Of a DNA stretch of 64,000 nucleotides, positions 42,895 through 53,825 are shown piece by piece (within the stretch, counting starts at the first letter, position 1; each line of letters starts with the position of its first letter). The DNA comes from Branchipolynoe longqiensis. Taxonomy: Eukaryota > Annelida > Polychaeta > Phyllodocida > Polynoidae. The position numbers were made by a program, and so were the translations under genes. The DNA is taken from the NCBI GenBank assembly GCA_030323885.1, contig CM059188.1, forward strand, positions 110,569,763 to 110,633,762. Direction: 5' to 3'. The notes beneath the pieces were generated by a model. It had not been told where the DNA came from. It did not search any database and saw only the letters and a list, made by a program, of their open reading frames with translations.

Positions 42895-43217
42895 AGATGC
42901 ATAGTCCGATGAAGCATCCCATTTTTAAAAACCAAAACAATTATCTAGAATTGATTCTGCATGTTTACGTTAGATAAGGATGTACTTATTAGATAGTTGT
43001 TGCCACATAGAAGGGAACGAGGAAGCAATTTAATACAACCTGTTACTGCTAATGGTGTCAGAGTTTGTACATGCCTGTCGAAACTAATTTCACATGTTTG
43101 CGCTTCAAATATCTCAAAACTTTAGCAATTTAAAATAAAAGTTACTTCAAATTAAAGTCAGGTTTATAGTTATCCCAGAAAAATAACAGAAACTCAAAAT
43201 CATCGGACTATGCAACT
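42895..43217 (+). mobile_element. MITE-A
   Basis: Left TTAA at 42891-42894, left end AGATGCATAGTCCGATG and right end CATCGGACTATGCAACT. The right TTAA is absent because SINE-3 follows directly. Confidence 0.72.
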
Positions 43218-43222
43218 GTCGT

Positions 43223-43402
43223 GGGGGTGATGAAACTGGGAAATACTGCACCTAGAGCGGGACTCGAACCCGCATCTCTTTGCATTCCGGGCCAGTGTGC
43301 TAACCATTACACCACCTAGGCTCCCTGATATCAATACACTCCCCACGCCTACCTGTCTATGTGGTTACTTGCCTGAGAGGTCAGTGCAGACCACTACACA
43401 AC
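43223..43402 (-). mobile_element. SINE-3, intact tRNA-like head
   Basis: On the plus strand CACCTAGAGCGGGACTCGAA and GCTAACCATTACACCACCTA give a near-perfect tRNA-like T-arm and box A on the minus strand. The leader is intact (TACCTGTCTATGTGGTTACT). It abuts MITE-A and removes that element's right TTAA. Confidence 0.75.
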
Positions 43403-44489
43403 TTTAAGAATTAAATGGTGAGAGTTGAGAATCTTTGGGAGAGAGAGTAAGGAACAGGGTGTGGGGGGGTGGGTATGGACATCTCTGAGGGGGGGGGGAA
43501 TAGCAGGGCCAGGGCCGTAGCTAGCTGGGAGAAAGGGGGTTGGGGAAGTTGCCTCCTACCTAAATATACCAACTATGTAACCTCCCTGAAATGGCCAGAA
43601 ATGGCATTTCAAAGCCGCTATATTAAAACATGTCCTGGTGGTAAAACCCCAGACCTCCCTCGTGCCTCCTCCCTTTGGCACTCCTTTGTTCCAAGAATTG
43701 ATCTGCCACCTCAACAATAAATTCCTAGCTAGTGTAGTGAAATGAAAGGCAAGAGGCATTGTGGGGGGAGGAGGGGGGGGGGGAGAGATAATAGGAGAAA
43801 TGGAGACATGAGAGGGTATGGGTTGTGGGGAATGGGGTTCTCGGTAGTGAGTAAGGAGTTTAAGGGAGGTAAGGAACATGGATTAAGGGGAGTGGGAAAG
43901 GTAGGGGTGGGATGAATGGAAAACACGTAGTGGTGAATAAGGAGAGGAGGGGGAGCAGAGGAAGGAAGCAGACAGAGGGTTGGGGAAGGGGTTGAGAAGG
44001 GCATCAGGTGAAGCAGGATATGAGAAGGGGTACGTGGATGGGGTGTGGTGGGGTGGGGAGGATGGTGAGGGTGGGGTACTTGTTCCTGAATTCTTAACAA
44101 TGTTCGCCCTGCTCCAGGAAAGGCCCCTAAGCTAGGATTGCTTCATTGAAACTACACAAAGGATATGCCAGTTACAAATTTCCGCTGGCTCCAAGGAGGA
44201 AGAGGTCTCGCGGACGCGTCCCTAAGGCACCGGTCACGTGCAAGTTCAGCTGCGCAGTCGCCTTGTGTGCAGCTACATAACTCCATGTGACACACTTGAC
44301 GAAAATACGTGACTAATCAATCTAATCGCCGGTCTTCTTCTTCATTATGTCCTTCCACCAGTTATCTCAAGGGATTTTCGAGCAGAGGTTTCATCTTTAT
44401 TCATGGGACACGCTCTCGGTGGTGGATGGTGGTAGCAGGATTTGCAATCAGATAGCTGATTTCCAGGGCTGGGATGTGGACGCGCCTGC

Positions 44490-44652
44490 TGTGGCCAGTT
44501 TGTCGATAGAAAGGCCAGGCCTACACTTTTACCGACCCATGGGATTTTTATCCTCCCACACCACATAGACATGGTGTGAGAGCAACCGGCCTTTGATAAC
44601 GCTGTAAATTATACACAGTGGTGGAAATCCAAATTGGCAGAGGTGGGGCATG
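44490..44652 (-). mobile_element. SINE-2 fragment
   Basis: The plus strand reads TTTGTCGATAGAAAGGCCAG, CTACACTTTTACCGACCC and GGTGGAAATCCAAATTGGCA, the reverse of the SINE-2 body. The tRNA-like head is lost. Confidence 0.62.
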
Positions 44653-44755
44653 GCTAAGCAGACATTTAAGATTGTAATTAACACAATGAGAGAGAGATAG
44701 AGAGTGTGTGAATAAGAGACAGGTAAATGAAGCGTTCAACTTTCTATTCCTTTAA

Positions 44756-45104
44756 AGTTGCATAGTGCGATGAAGCATCCAATATTCAAAACCAAAATAA
44801 TTATATAGATTTGATTCTATATATCTAGCATAGATACTGATGTATTTATTAAGCCTTTGTTTGCTAAATAGAAGGGAACACCGAGGCAATTTAATAGAAC
44901 CTGTTACTGCTGAAGCCAATGGTGTTAGGTCATTGGCGTGCTTGCCAAAACTAATTGTACATCATGTTCGCGCTTCAAATATCTCAGAACTTAGCCATTT
45001 AAATCAAAGTTACTTCAAACTTAGCGAAGATAAATTATAACAAAAATTCTATATATTTATCTCAGAAAAATGACAGAAACTCAAAACCATCGGACTATGC
45101 AACT
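44756..45104 (+). mobile_element. MITE-A, best-preserved copy
   Basis: TTAA at 44752-44755 and 45105-45108. The left end AGTTGCATAGTGCGATG and right end CATCGGACTATGCAACT are inverted with one mismatch over 17 bases. Body about 350 bp with no coding sequence. Known: TTAA duplications are typical of piggyBac-type elements, but these ends do not start with CCC, so the class is open. Confidence 0.8.
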
Positions 45105-45254
45105 TTAACTATTATACACATTTGTTTTGTTTAAAGGAGTGGTGGCCTCTATTGCAATAACTGATTGATCGGATTGCTCAATAAATGAGCTTCTAATGAC
45201 AAATCCTACCTCATTTGTTATACTCAGCGTTCTGAGGTGATTCACAGATTGGTT

Positions 45255-45592
45255 AGCTTTGGGAGTTTGACGTCCTGGTGACATCTCAGGACGGATACCA
45301 ACTTGTGACAGTATGCATTCATGGTGACTTCATAGTGCTGCCCCACTGGGAGACCAGGCCGCTGGCACCATGACCTGATATCCCACTCAGTCACATTATC
45401 CTGACACTGAGACAACCAAGTCCTTGCCCTATCCTAATATTGCCGTGGGCCAGGCTAGGGAGCATCACGTATAAATTGTTAAGTCATTAGTTTGCCTCGA
45501 CCAGGGTTCGAACCCATGGGTTCGAATGATCCCACAATCTACCAAAAGGGGATACAGACGCTCAACTCATTCGGCCATCGCGTCTGGTTGAG
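45255..45592 (-). mobile_element. SINE-1
   Basis: Full minus-strand copy from GGAGTTTGACGTCCTGGTGA to the head (TTCGGCCATCGCGTCTGGTT). Confidence 0.78.
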
Positions 45593-45599
45593 GTGATTA

Positions 45600-45945
45600 A
45601 CAAAATGGCAGACGCCGACTGTCCTGCGCCTCGTTTTCACCTCGCGCCTCACACAGCCGCAGGGTGGCGCCACTGAATGGAGGAGCACACTATAAGTGGG
45701 AGGGTCGAGTGTCGGTGATGAATGTGACTGGTACCCCCCCCCCCCCACCAGCACCGCCTCTGTTAGCCACGCTGAATGAAAGGGTGCTGGTTCCTGTGGT
45801 CACCGCTAGACTCCGCCACTGTGTCAGTTCCGGTTCCGGGCTCGAGGACAAAGATCCGCTCGTCTCGCTGGACGCACCGGAAAATGGCGCCGCTGATCGG
45901 CGCGAATATCAAAGACGTATTTATATTATGATCGTATTTATATGA
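45600..45945. promoter_or_regulatory. CpG-rich segment, possible promoter
   Basis: Unique GC-rich DNA with AACAAAATGGCAGACGCC, a TATA-like CACTATAAG, an ETS-type ACCGGAAAATGGCGCCGC and many CpGs. No long ORF or clear exon. The 93-codon frame at 45664 is not convincing. Confidence 0.2.
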
Positions 45946-45956
45946 AAGCCTACAAG

Positions 45957-45957
<1 letters not shown>

Positions 45958-45999
<42 letters not shown>

Positions 46000-46305
46000 T
46001 CAGCCTCACGAAAATGGGCCAATTGGAGGTTTATTTTAAGATGTCGGCATCACAATTCTTAAAGTGTAGTGCATTTCTTTGTTTTATATTAAATTATCCT
46101 AGAAACAAATAAGGTTGTTGTATTTTCTCTACCTTTACATTTAGGATAAAGTTAAGGACTTTGCAACAGATCTGTCAATGCTAAACTATAATAATGACGA
46201 TCGACGCCGACATCCAATGATCGAGGCCGACAACTTTAACAGATGTTGGCGTCGCAATTCTTAAAGTGTAGTGCATTTCTTTGTTCTATATTAAATTATC
46301 CTAGA

Positions 46306-46340
<35 letters not shown>
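45958..46340 (+). repeat. Two (AT)n tracts with a duplicated 70-bp segment
   Basis: (AT)n at 45960-45997 and 46308-46337. AATTCTTAAAGTGTAGTGCA then ATATTAAATTATCCTAGAAA occurs at 46052-46108 and 46255-46312. Confidence 0.85.
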
Positions 46341-46344
<4 letters not shown>

Positions 46345-46529
46345 GCTTAGCAATAATGCAACTTTAGCTGAACGATACGCCGGGCCTGTTGACACTACGC
46401 CGGTCTGATAAAGCTCTGCCATGTGCGCATTGTGACAGTGTACAGATGAGTATGGTGACAGTGCTAGTAGCTAGAGTTCATGTTGTGGTATATGAATGGC
46501 AGGTGTGCACAATAAATCTATTCTAGTAT

Positions 46530-46980
46530 TAATACATGATAAGACAGAGGATCGATGCATGCTGTGACAGTGACACTGTGACGGCTTATAAGGTGCACCA
46601 TGTGACAGTGCATGGATGCATGCTGTGACAGAGCATTAATACATGCTGCGAAAGTGATTGGATGCCTTCTGTGACAGTGGAGTAATACATGCTGTGAACA
46701 GTGCATGGATGCCTTCTGTGACAGTGCATGAATACATGATGTGACAGTGCATGGAAGCATGCCGTGACAGTGCATTAATGCATGCTGCGAAAGTGATTGG
46801 ATGCATGATGTGACAGTGCATTAATACATGCTGTAAAACTGCATGTATGCATTCTGTGACAGTGCATGAATACACGCTGTGACAGTGCATGGATGCATGC
46901 TGTGACAGTGCATTAATACATTGCTGTGGAGAGGAACAGATATATTCTGTGACGGTCCATGATGTGACAGTGTATGGATA
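46530..46980 (+). repeat. About 26-bp minisatellite (TGTGACAGTGCATGGATGCA)
   Basis: Irregular units of 23-28 bp built on TGCTGTGACAGTGCATGGAT. It merges into the 77-bp array. Confidence 0.85.
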
Positions 46981-47826
46981 CAATGCTGTGACAGTGGCAG
47001 TTTACAGATCGATACTTTGACGAATTATAAGGTACATGATGTGACAGTGTTTGGATACAATGCTATGACAGTAGCAGTTTACAAATGGACACTGTGACGA
47101 ATTATAAGGGACATGATGTGACAGTGTTTGGATACGATGTTGTGACAGTGACAGTTTACAGATGGGCACTGTGTCGGGTTATTAGGTGCATGATGTGACA
47201 GTACATGGATATTGCGCTATGACGGTGACAGTTTACATATGAACACTGTGACGGCTTATAGGGTGAATGATGTGACAGTGCATGGATATAGCGCTATGAC
47301 AGTGACAGTTTACAGATGGACACTGTGACGGGTTATAAGGTGCATGAGGTGACAGTGCATGGATACAATGGTGTGATAGTGACAGTTTACAGATGGTCAC
47401 TGTTACGGGTTATAAGGCGCATGAGGTGACAGCATATGGATACAATGCTGTGACAGTGACAGTTAACATATGGATACTGTGACGGTTTATAAGGTGCATG
47501 AGGTGACAGTGCATGGATACAATGCTGTGACAGTGACAATTTACAGATGGACACTGTTACGGATTATATGGTGCATGACGTAACAGTGCTTGGATACGAC
47601 GCTGTGACAGTGACATTTTATAGATGGACACTGTGACCCGTTATAAGGTGCATGAGGTGACAGCATATGGATACAATGCTGTGACAGTGACAGTTAACAG
47701 ATGGACACTGTGATGCGTTATAAGGTGCATGAGGTGACAGCATATGGATACACTGCTGTGACAGTGACAGTTAACAGATAGACAGTGTGACGGGGTATAA
47801 GGTGCATGATGTGACAGTGCATGGAT
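46976..47826 (+). repeat. 77-bp satellite, about 11 units
   Basis: GGATACAATGCTGTGACAGT, GACAGTTTACAGATGGACAC and TATAAGGTGCATGATGTGAC recur every 77 bases or so. The short GTGACAGTG core of the neighbouring array is contained in the unit. Confidence 0.88.
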
Positions 47827-47844
47827 AGTAGTGTAATAGTTATT

Positions 47845-47985
47845 ACACTAGCCCTGCAATGGCACGAAATGTGGGTTCAAATCTTCCTCTAGGCACACAT
47901 TTCCCATTTTCATCACTCCCATGACACTAGTTCCATGACCAGGATCCTGTACAAGGTACATATTGTATAACTCTGGCTAGCCAAC
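47845..47985 (+). mobile_element. SINE-3 at the end of the 77-bp array
   Basis: GTTATTACACTAGCCCTGCA with a degraded box B (GTGGGTTCAAATCTTCC), CATTTCCCATTTTCATCACT and CCAGGATCCTGTACAAGGTA. The 5' leader is replaced by satellite DNA. Confidence 0.6.
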
Positions 47986-48220
47986 ATTTCTAGCCTACTG
48001 TGTATTTTCTATGGTCAACATTTCCACTGGCAGTGATATAAATAGTGGTACTCGCGCCAGCTTGGTGGCTGCTCGCGGTGCATTTGCCTTCGTGCATGCA
48101 AACATAAGTTGCCCAGGACGTTGCCGACAGCAGATTTGGCGATCGTAGCCTTCGGGGGATGAGATGCTCATTACTGACTTGGGCACACAAAACGCAGAGA
48201 GAAAATGGGATAAACATTGC

Positions 48221-48226
48221 TTTATT
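48221..48226 (-). terminator. Poly(A) signal candidate
   Basis: AATAAA on the minus strand, nine bases beyond the stop of the candidate exon 48235-48347. Confidence 0.3.
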
Positions 48227-48234
48227 ACCATGTA

Positions 48235-48347
48235 TTAACAGTCACCTTGGCGCTGTGGCCAGTCATGTGCTTGGAGCAGCTCGGGGATAGGGAGATCCTC
48301 ATACATTGCGATCAAGCAATGCCAGTAACAGAAGGGAAGGAGTAACA
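48235..48347 (-). CDS. Candidate minus-strand terminal exon with nearby poly(A) signal, unrecognised
   Basis: Unrecognised. On the minus strand a strong acceptor (CATGTTGTCTTGTCTTTCAG) ends at plus position 48348. The exon runs to TAA at 48235-48237: two bases of a split codon, then 37 codons including the stop. The peptide ends MYEDLPIPELLQAHDWPQRQ GDC, is soluble and acidic, and looks coding-like. An AATAAA (plus TTTATT at 48221-48226) sits about 9 bases past the stop, so the 3' UTR would be very short. Upstream exons would be at higher coordinates; a proline- and histidine-rich open stretch at 48519-48797 on the same strand is not convincing. A chance open frame is the alternative. Confidence 0.33.
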
Positions 48348-48350
48348 CTG

Positions 48351-49742
48351 AAAGACAAGACAACATGTGCATAGTAAACAATAAACAATACATAATAATA
48401 CAATGTGATGAGCTCACATACACATTAAATAATTAAACGCTTGATAAGTTAAATGTTGAAAAGTTGAGTTTGTGTTTAAATAATTGATGTATAAGCTTAT
48501 TGAGTTTAACCGTTGTCATTAAAATCTATGTCTTTTGTCTGATCGGTGAGAAGATGAGAGGAGAGATGTGGCGTTGTCGGCAGGGCGACGAGCAGTGACC
48601 AGTAGTTGGTGGTCAGGATAGGATGATATATATAGTGGTGTGCTGGCAGGTGATTGGTCATCTGGTTGTGAGGTGCCACCTGTGGGTTGTGGTTGGAGGA
48701 GTGGTGAGTGTGTGTCATGTTTGTGAGTGACAGGGAGGAGTGAGGCTCCTTCCTGGGGGGAGGTGTTGTTGTACCCCCCAACCCCCCAACCCCCCACACC
48801 AACCCTATGGCAGAGTGGTTATGTGTGGCCCACCTCCGCGCTCAGTCGCCCCACTGGCACTCTGTAAATAATATTAATATAATGTATTTATATAGCACAA
48901 CGACCCTGACCTAAAAACGTATACAAAATATCTGTGCAAAATAAAAAGTGGGAACCCCAACTGAACCCCAACTGAACTGCACCTTGATATGTCAAGGCCC
49001 ACCAACTGGACAGCCCAGGGCGGGATAACCAGAAATATAAAAGCCAGATAACATAGCCAACAACAATATAAATCAAATCAAATTCAAACAAACATAACTC
49101 AACCACCTATTATGTACAGGCCTATGGACATGTAAATAAAATAAGCTAGTATACAATTAAGTAGAAAAAGCAGAAAACACTTCCCAAGAAAACCTCAAAA
49201 CACTAACATAGAACCTTAAGAAAACAACTAACATAGTAATAAGAATATAACAAAAATACAATGCCAAGAGGGCCCAAAAAAAGTAACGTACGCTACTAAA
49301 CGTACCAACAGACTATCTATCTGCTACTGAAATGGAGACAATCAAATAACTTATCAGCAGCTACTGTTTGATAAGACAACTGACAACGCCAACCCTACAG
49401 CTGGCCAGCATTGAAAACAAGCCTGGGTACCCAGGCTTACATGCTATGGAAAGTATAAATACAGCCTCAATAAAAAAATAAAAAAATAAAAATGTGTTGG
49501 AAGGCGCACTGCGACACTACCATTCGATGCCCTATTTACACTTGGGTTCGGCATGAGGCCATGTTTCACACGTGACTAACTGCTGCACGGAGTGGCTGGC
49601 AGTGGGAGGCTGCTTCCATGATTCACGACCACACAGAACGACAGCCCGCGCCGTCTGGCTGCATAATCACCTCCAGCCAGCAACTGGAACCAGCAGCAGC
49701 CACGCCCCGGGATTCCTAGTCACGGAGCCGGTATCAGCGCGC
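48351..49742. other. Unassigned DNA
   Basis: No clear feature. AATGTATTTATATAGCACAA at 48881 resembles a short interspersed motif common in marine animals. The minus-strand frames at 48506-48802 are unconvincing. Confidence 0.4.
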
Positions 49743-50068
49743 TGGTTGGTTGTTGGAGGTTCACGTCCTGGCAACATCTGAGGTCATATCATGACTGATA
49801 TCGACTTGTGACAGTGCACACTCATGGCAACTTTATAGGAGAAATCAGGCTGCCGGCACCATGACCGATATCTTCCTCAGTCATATTATCCTGACACTGA
49901 GCCCAACCAGTCCTTGCACTATCCTATTAATGCCGAGTGCCTGGCTAGGAAGTGACAAGCATCAATTCTATAAGTCATTGGTTTGCCTCGACCGGGAACT
50001 AAGCTCCCTATCTCCTGCATGCGAGGCTCGCGCTCTATCGATTCAGCCACTGCACCCGATCAGCGTGG
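49743..50068 (-). mobile_element. SINE-1
   Basis: Full minus-strand copy from GGTTGTTGGAGGTTCACGTC to the head (CTCTATCGATTCAGCCACTG). Confidence 0.78.
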
Positions 50069-50164
50069 TGGTGTTCTTTGAACAACTAAGTTAAGATGTA
50101 TGCGCCACTGCACTGATTGAGGCATCATGTGGACAGTCTGAACCTGATCATATGACGTATTTGA

Positions 50165-50228
50165 AGATTGATCGATTCATTAATTGGTGGTTTCTTTACG
50201 CCGTCTTGGCCGCATGGCCATCTTCAGG
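50165..50228 (-). mobile_element. LINE-A 3' tail, 5'-truncated
   Basis: A short minus-strand LINE-A end (GATGGCCATGCGGCC, then GGCGTAAAGAAACCACCAAT). Confidence 0.5.
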
Positions 50229-50554
50229 CTATTCAGGCACGGCAAGGTACATTTGAAGAGTTCATGCGCAAAATACGCCGATCCAAAAATGGAGATAAAC
50301 ATTAGAATCAAACCTTGAAAGAAGTAAAATCTTTTATATTGCTACTTTTTTGTTCTTTGCTCCATAACCATATGATCATATGTAAAGTGGAATTAGTGAG
50401 AATTACAATTATTTTCAGGTAAAAATCTGTTATTTAAACAACATTTTTGGATTCGCGTTTACGTGGTTTAGTGCCTGAACTCTTCATTTATTTGAAGATG
50501 AATGCATACAATTCTAGATGTGCGGATGCGGAATGCATCATGCATATGTATAAT

Positions 50555-50835
50555 TGGTTGTCCTTTGATAGACGACAGCAACTCTTCATTTGTTGTGAAC
50601 TCATTGATGACTGATGAGTCCAATTTGTGCTGGGAATGTGCTGTGGGACATTGGAGATGTGTGTGTAGCTGCTGTCAGAGTCTCAGGTATGTGAAGGAAA
50701 CAATCTTTTCTAGGCTGATGCTTTTGTTTAGCTTGCGATATATGATCATTTTCAAACTGTGTTGTGCCTTCGTAAATAGAAGCACGCCATGACCTCCTCC
50801 TGTCCTTTGCCACTATTTCCGGCGTTTCACTGTGT
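50555..50835 (-). mobile_element. LINE-C 3' UTR copy, uninterrupted
   Basis: It shares CAACTCTTCATTTGTTGTGA, GATGACTGATGAGTCCAATT and GATGCTTTTGTTTAGCTTG with 6125-6288 and reads straight through the point where SINE-1 is inserted there (TTTTCAAACTGTGTTG). It therefore serves as the empty-site reference. Confidence 0.6.
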
Positions 50836-51052
50836 GTACTATTTGAAGCACAGACTGATACATAACTGGATCTATCAAGTTTAACAACATGCATGTTACA
50901 GTCATATAGCAGTGTCCTCACACACTTCATGCACAAATATGCGAACGTGGAAGCATGGTGAGTTACACTGCTCAACATACTTGGGAAAATCAAAAATTGA
51001 AATAACACAGTGTGGAGATTCCTGAGTACACATAGTATGGCATGTCAATCCC

Positions 51053-51461
51053 TAGATAAAAGATTCACCCGGTACTTGTAGTACACGGGTGAACGACAAC
51101 GTAGTCTAAATACGGGCGAAACTAGCTTTAGTATGGACCAGGGAGTAGAATGTCTGCCTCCAGTATCAAATGGATATTTATATAGGCACAGAGTTGGTGA
51201 AATGGGAGAGAATGCAAAAAGACAAGATGGCGGCCGTAGAATGCCGTCGATTTCACTTTTAAATCTTATTAAACTAGATATTATATTATATTTCTCAACT
51301 CAAAGGTAGCTGGCTAAGAATAAGACAGATGTAAAGAATAATTGTTGCTTCTTAGATTGTGAAATTAGGCTCTCAATTCTTTGACCCACATTTTCGACAG
51401 CTTTTACATAAGGTTGGTTTGCACCCCTAGTGCAGCAGTACGGGGTGAATCTTGTATCTAG
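51053..51461. mobile_element. MITE-F with 8-bp flanking duplication
   Basis: Left end TAGATAAAAGATTCACCC and right end GGGTGAATCTTGTATCTAG are inverted. TCAATCCC flanks at 51045-51052 and 51462-51469. Known: 8-bp duplications are typical of hAT elements; the assignment is inference. The inside contains AAGATGGCGGC at about 51225. Confidence 0.7.
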
Positions 51462-51507
51462 TCAATCCCCACTGTAGAGCTGCTGGTTATTGCACCGAAT
51501 GGATTGC

Positions 51508-52120
51508 CACAATTTGGGTGCTAGGTGGTGCTGGATCCCCCAATTAGGGTTGTGTAAAGCGGCTGTCCCACCTCACCAGATTGGGGGAAATGGAAAGAAA
51601 CTGAACAAAGTCCGTTGATAGTCCAGTTTGTGTCCGTACAAGTTTTGAACATGCACAAAATTAGGAACGGATGCCGCCAGATTGATGTCTATGGTTCTTG
51701 TCCGGTTTGAGTACATTTTGTCCGTTGACTATCCATTCATGTTTGTTTCATGTCCGTTTCATGTACATTCATCCAGCAGCCATTTACTCGACAGCACAAC
51801 ATTTTGACACATTTTAATACATTTTGATACTTATCATCACCGGACTAGATAATTCTGTCCGTTGCTCAATCCGGCCAGGTGTGACAGCCGCTTAAGGTAT
51901 TGGCTGCCCTAATTTGGGTGCTGCAAAGTACTGGCTGCACCAATTTGGGTGCTGCAAGGTGCTGACTGCTGCAAGTTAGGTGTTGGGTAGTGCTGGCTGC
52001 CCCAATTTGGCTGCTACAAGGTACTGACTAGTGCAATTTAGGTGCTGGGTAGTGGGTGATGCAAGGTACTGGGTGCCCCAAATAGGGTGCTGCAATGGTC
52101 TTCCTAATTGGGGTGTTGCA
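51508..52120 (+). repeat. TTGGGTGCTGCAA-type tandem repeat split by MITE-D
   Basis: Units of about 31-36 bp with CAATTTGGGTGCTGCAAGGT and ACTGGCTGCCC occupy 51508-51556 and 51894-52120. Confidence 0.75.
51557..51893. mobile_element. MITE-D inserted in a tandem repeat
   Basis: Inverted ends AAGCGGCTGTCCCACCT and AGGTGTGACAGCCGCTT. The right 60 bases (TCTAGTCCGG on the minus strand, GCTCAATCCGGCC) match MITE-D at 10409 in reverse. The host tandem repeat continues on both sides. Confidence 0.72.
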
Positions 52121-52289
52121 AGACACAAACGCCCCGCCTACATCTTGCTATCTTGCTATCTTGGTATCATCGCCCTTCTCTTTTTATGTACACACTTTGC
52201 ACAACTCAGAGTCGTAAAGGTGCATCCACACATCTCCTACTAGAACACTATGATATTTGTAAAATCGCACAGTTGAGCAACTGCGTCTG

Positions 52290-52293
52290 TAGG

Positions 52294-52324
<31 letters not shown>

Positions 52325-52325
52325 T
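52290..52325 (+). repeat. (AT)n microsatellite
   Basis: A plain alternating AT run of about 34 bases. Confidence 0.9.
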
Positions 52326-53019
52326 GTGTGTGCGATGTATATAAGTAGTATGCGAGTATATACGCGCGGAAGGGAATTATAGTATTATATTATGATTACT
52401 GTATACTCACTGCTAATACCTGCAGCCTGCCAAACTATGCGATCGGTGGCGCCACCACCGCCCGGATTCGTTAGTAGCGGCGCGCCTAAACATAAGAGAA
52501 TAACTCAATAAGCAGAAGATATCGGGGGTGAGTAAATTATGACCGACTGCGCTCCCTCATGCCTAGCTATGTTTTCTTTCGTTGGGATTTGGGGACCGCG
52601 TTTACAGTTTCATACAAGACACCTGTTACATGTCGCACAATTCACTGTGACGCTCTATTTCCAACGTATAATCTAATAGTAATACAATAGAACCTGATAT
52701 GGCCACTCCATACGAAAGCAGAATCTGCTGCTATAATAATGCAACAAAGCTTAAATACAACGCCAAAATGTATTGCATGTAATCTTTGTATCGGCTAAAG
52801 ACAGCGACCTAATGCAGTTGGCGTGTGTGTGTGTGGGGGGGGGGGGGTGAGTGTTGTGACGGGCTGATATTTGCTAATGTAATGGCTATTTGTTAGTGCA
52901 ATATTTCATACATTGGCATCAGCTATGGTGAAAGTTATCGGTGGACAGTTAATGCAACCGGTCCGCCAGCGCCCCTCCTCATTCATCTCGTAGCCGGTCG
53001 CCAACAGCACGTACATGCC
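52326..53019. other. Unassigned DNA
   Basis: A GGTGGCGCCACC palindrome at 52446 and a G run at 52838. 54161-54924 is also featureless apart from (GTCAGT)n at 54753. Confidence 0.4.
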
Positions 53020-53330
53020 CCGGCCCTACACCCCCGGCCGTCCCAGCCTCACCCCCCGGCCGGCCCGGCTACACCCCCCCCCCCCCCGGCCCGGCTACAC
53101 CCCCCCCCCCCCGGATCGGCCGGCCCCACCTCCCACCCGCCTCCACCCCAGGCCGGCCCGGTTCCACCACCCCGCCCGAACGGCCCCCACCTCCCGCCGG
53201 CCTCCACCCCCAGCCGTCCCGGCTCCACCACCCCGCCCGTCCCGCCCCTACCCCCCGCCCGGCGAGGCTCCCCCTCTCCCCACCTCCCCGGCCGTCCCCG
53301 CCCCAACCCCCTGGCCGCACGAGGCGGTGC
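53020..53330 (+). repeat. C-rich minisatellite
   Basis: Imperfect units of CCGGCCNNCCCGGCTNCACC with long C runs. All three forward frames read as Pro/Arg-rich artefacts. The minus strand is a strong G-quadruplex candidate. Confidence 0.85.
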
Positions 53331-53390
53331 GGCAATGAAGTTAAGTGAACACCAAGCCCGAGGTTTACCCGCGAATAACCCTCATTTCAG

Positions 53391-53509
53391 GAGGCGCCCT
53401 AAACATTGCCATCCGAGATGACAGAGCTCTCACGCTACTGCGGCCACCTCGGTCCGATTTTGTAACTCTGTTGAATTTCAAGAGCACTCATCAGTGTCAT
53501 GTGAATTGA
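53391..53509 (+). CDS. Very weak candidate terminal exon
   Basis: An acceptor-like AACCCTCATTTCAG ends at 53390. The frame starting with two split-codon bases stays open for 38 codons to TGA at 53507-53509 (GALNIAIRDDRALTLLRPP at its start). Length and composition do not exclude chance, and I recognise no family. It is listed only because it lies in unique sequence just after the C-rich tract. Confidence 0.12.
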
Positions 53510-53639
53510 CACAATGACAGTGCTTGCAAGTTGCTAGCTCTCGGTTTGTGGCAAACATAGTTCCCCTTCAGGAAACTGTCGTTAATGCTCAATGTATGTT
53601 ATAAAACCGGTGGTATTGACACACTAGTGTGATGGAAAT

Positions 53640-53805
53640 ATTACGTCTAGGGAAGGTTTTCCGAATCCACACTTATTGTCTTCAGGGCTAGTTTTCTAAC
53701 AATTACATCAACTAAGCTCATTGATGTCATCACCCTGTCTATACATACTTGTCTATGTGGCTCATTGCCTGAAAGGTCAGTGCTGACTACTGCTCTATAG
53801 AGCAC
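53640..53805 (-). mobile_element. SINE-3, degraded
   Basis: On the plus strand AGTTTTCTAACAATTACATC is a decayed box A, followed by the reversed leader (CTGTCTATACATACTTGTCT, GCCTGAAAGGTCAGTGCTGA). Confidence 0.5.
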
Positions 53806-53825
53806 TAAAATCAGCACAGATGTAA

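Noticed and set aside
45664..45945. 93-codon frame in CpG-rich DNA
   Set aside because: It has a poly-C-derived proline run and no splice or family support. Only a tentative promoter-like label was kept.
48506..48802. Pro/His/Thr-rich minus-strand frames as upstream exon of the 48235-48347 candidate
   Set aside because: Two overlapping frames are open and neither ends in a convincing donor toward 48347.
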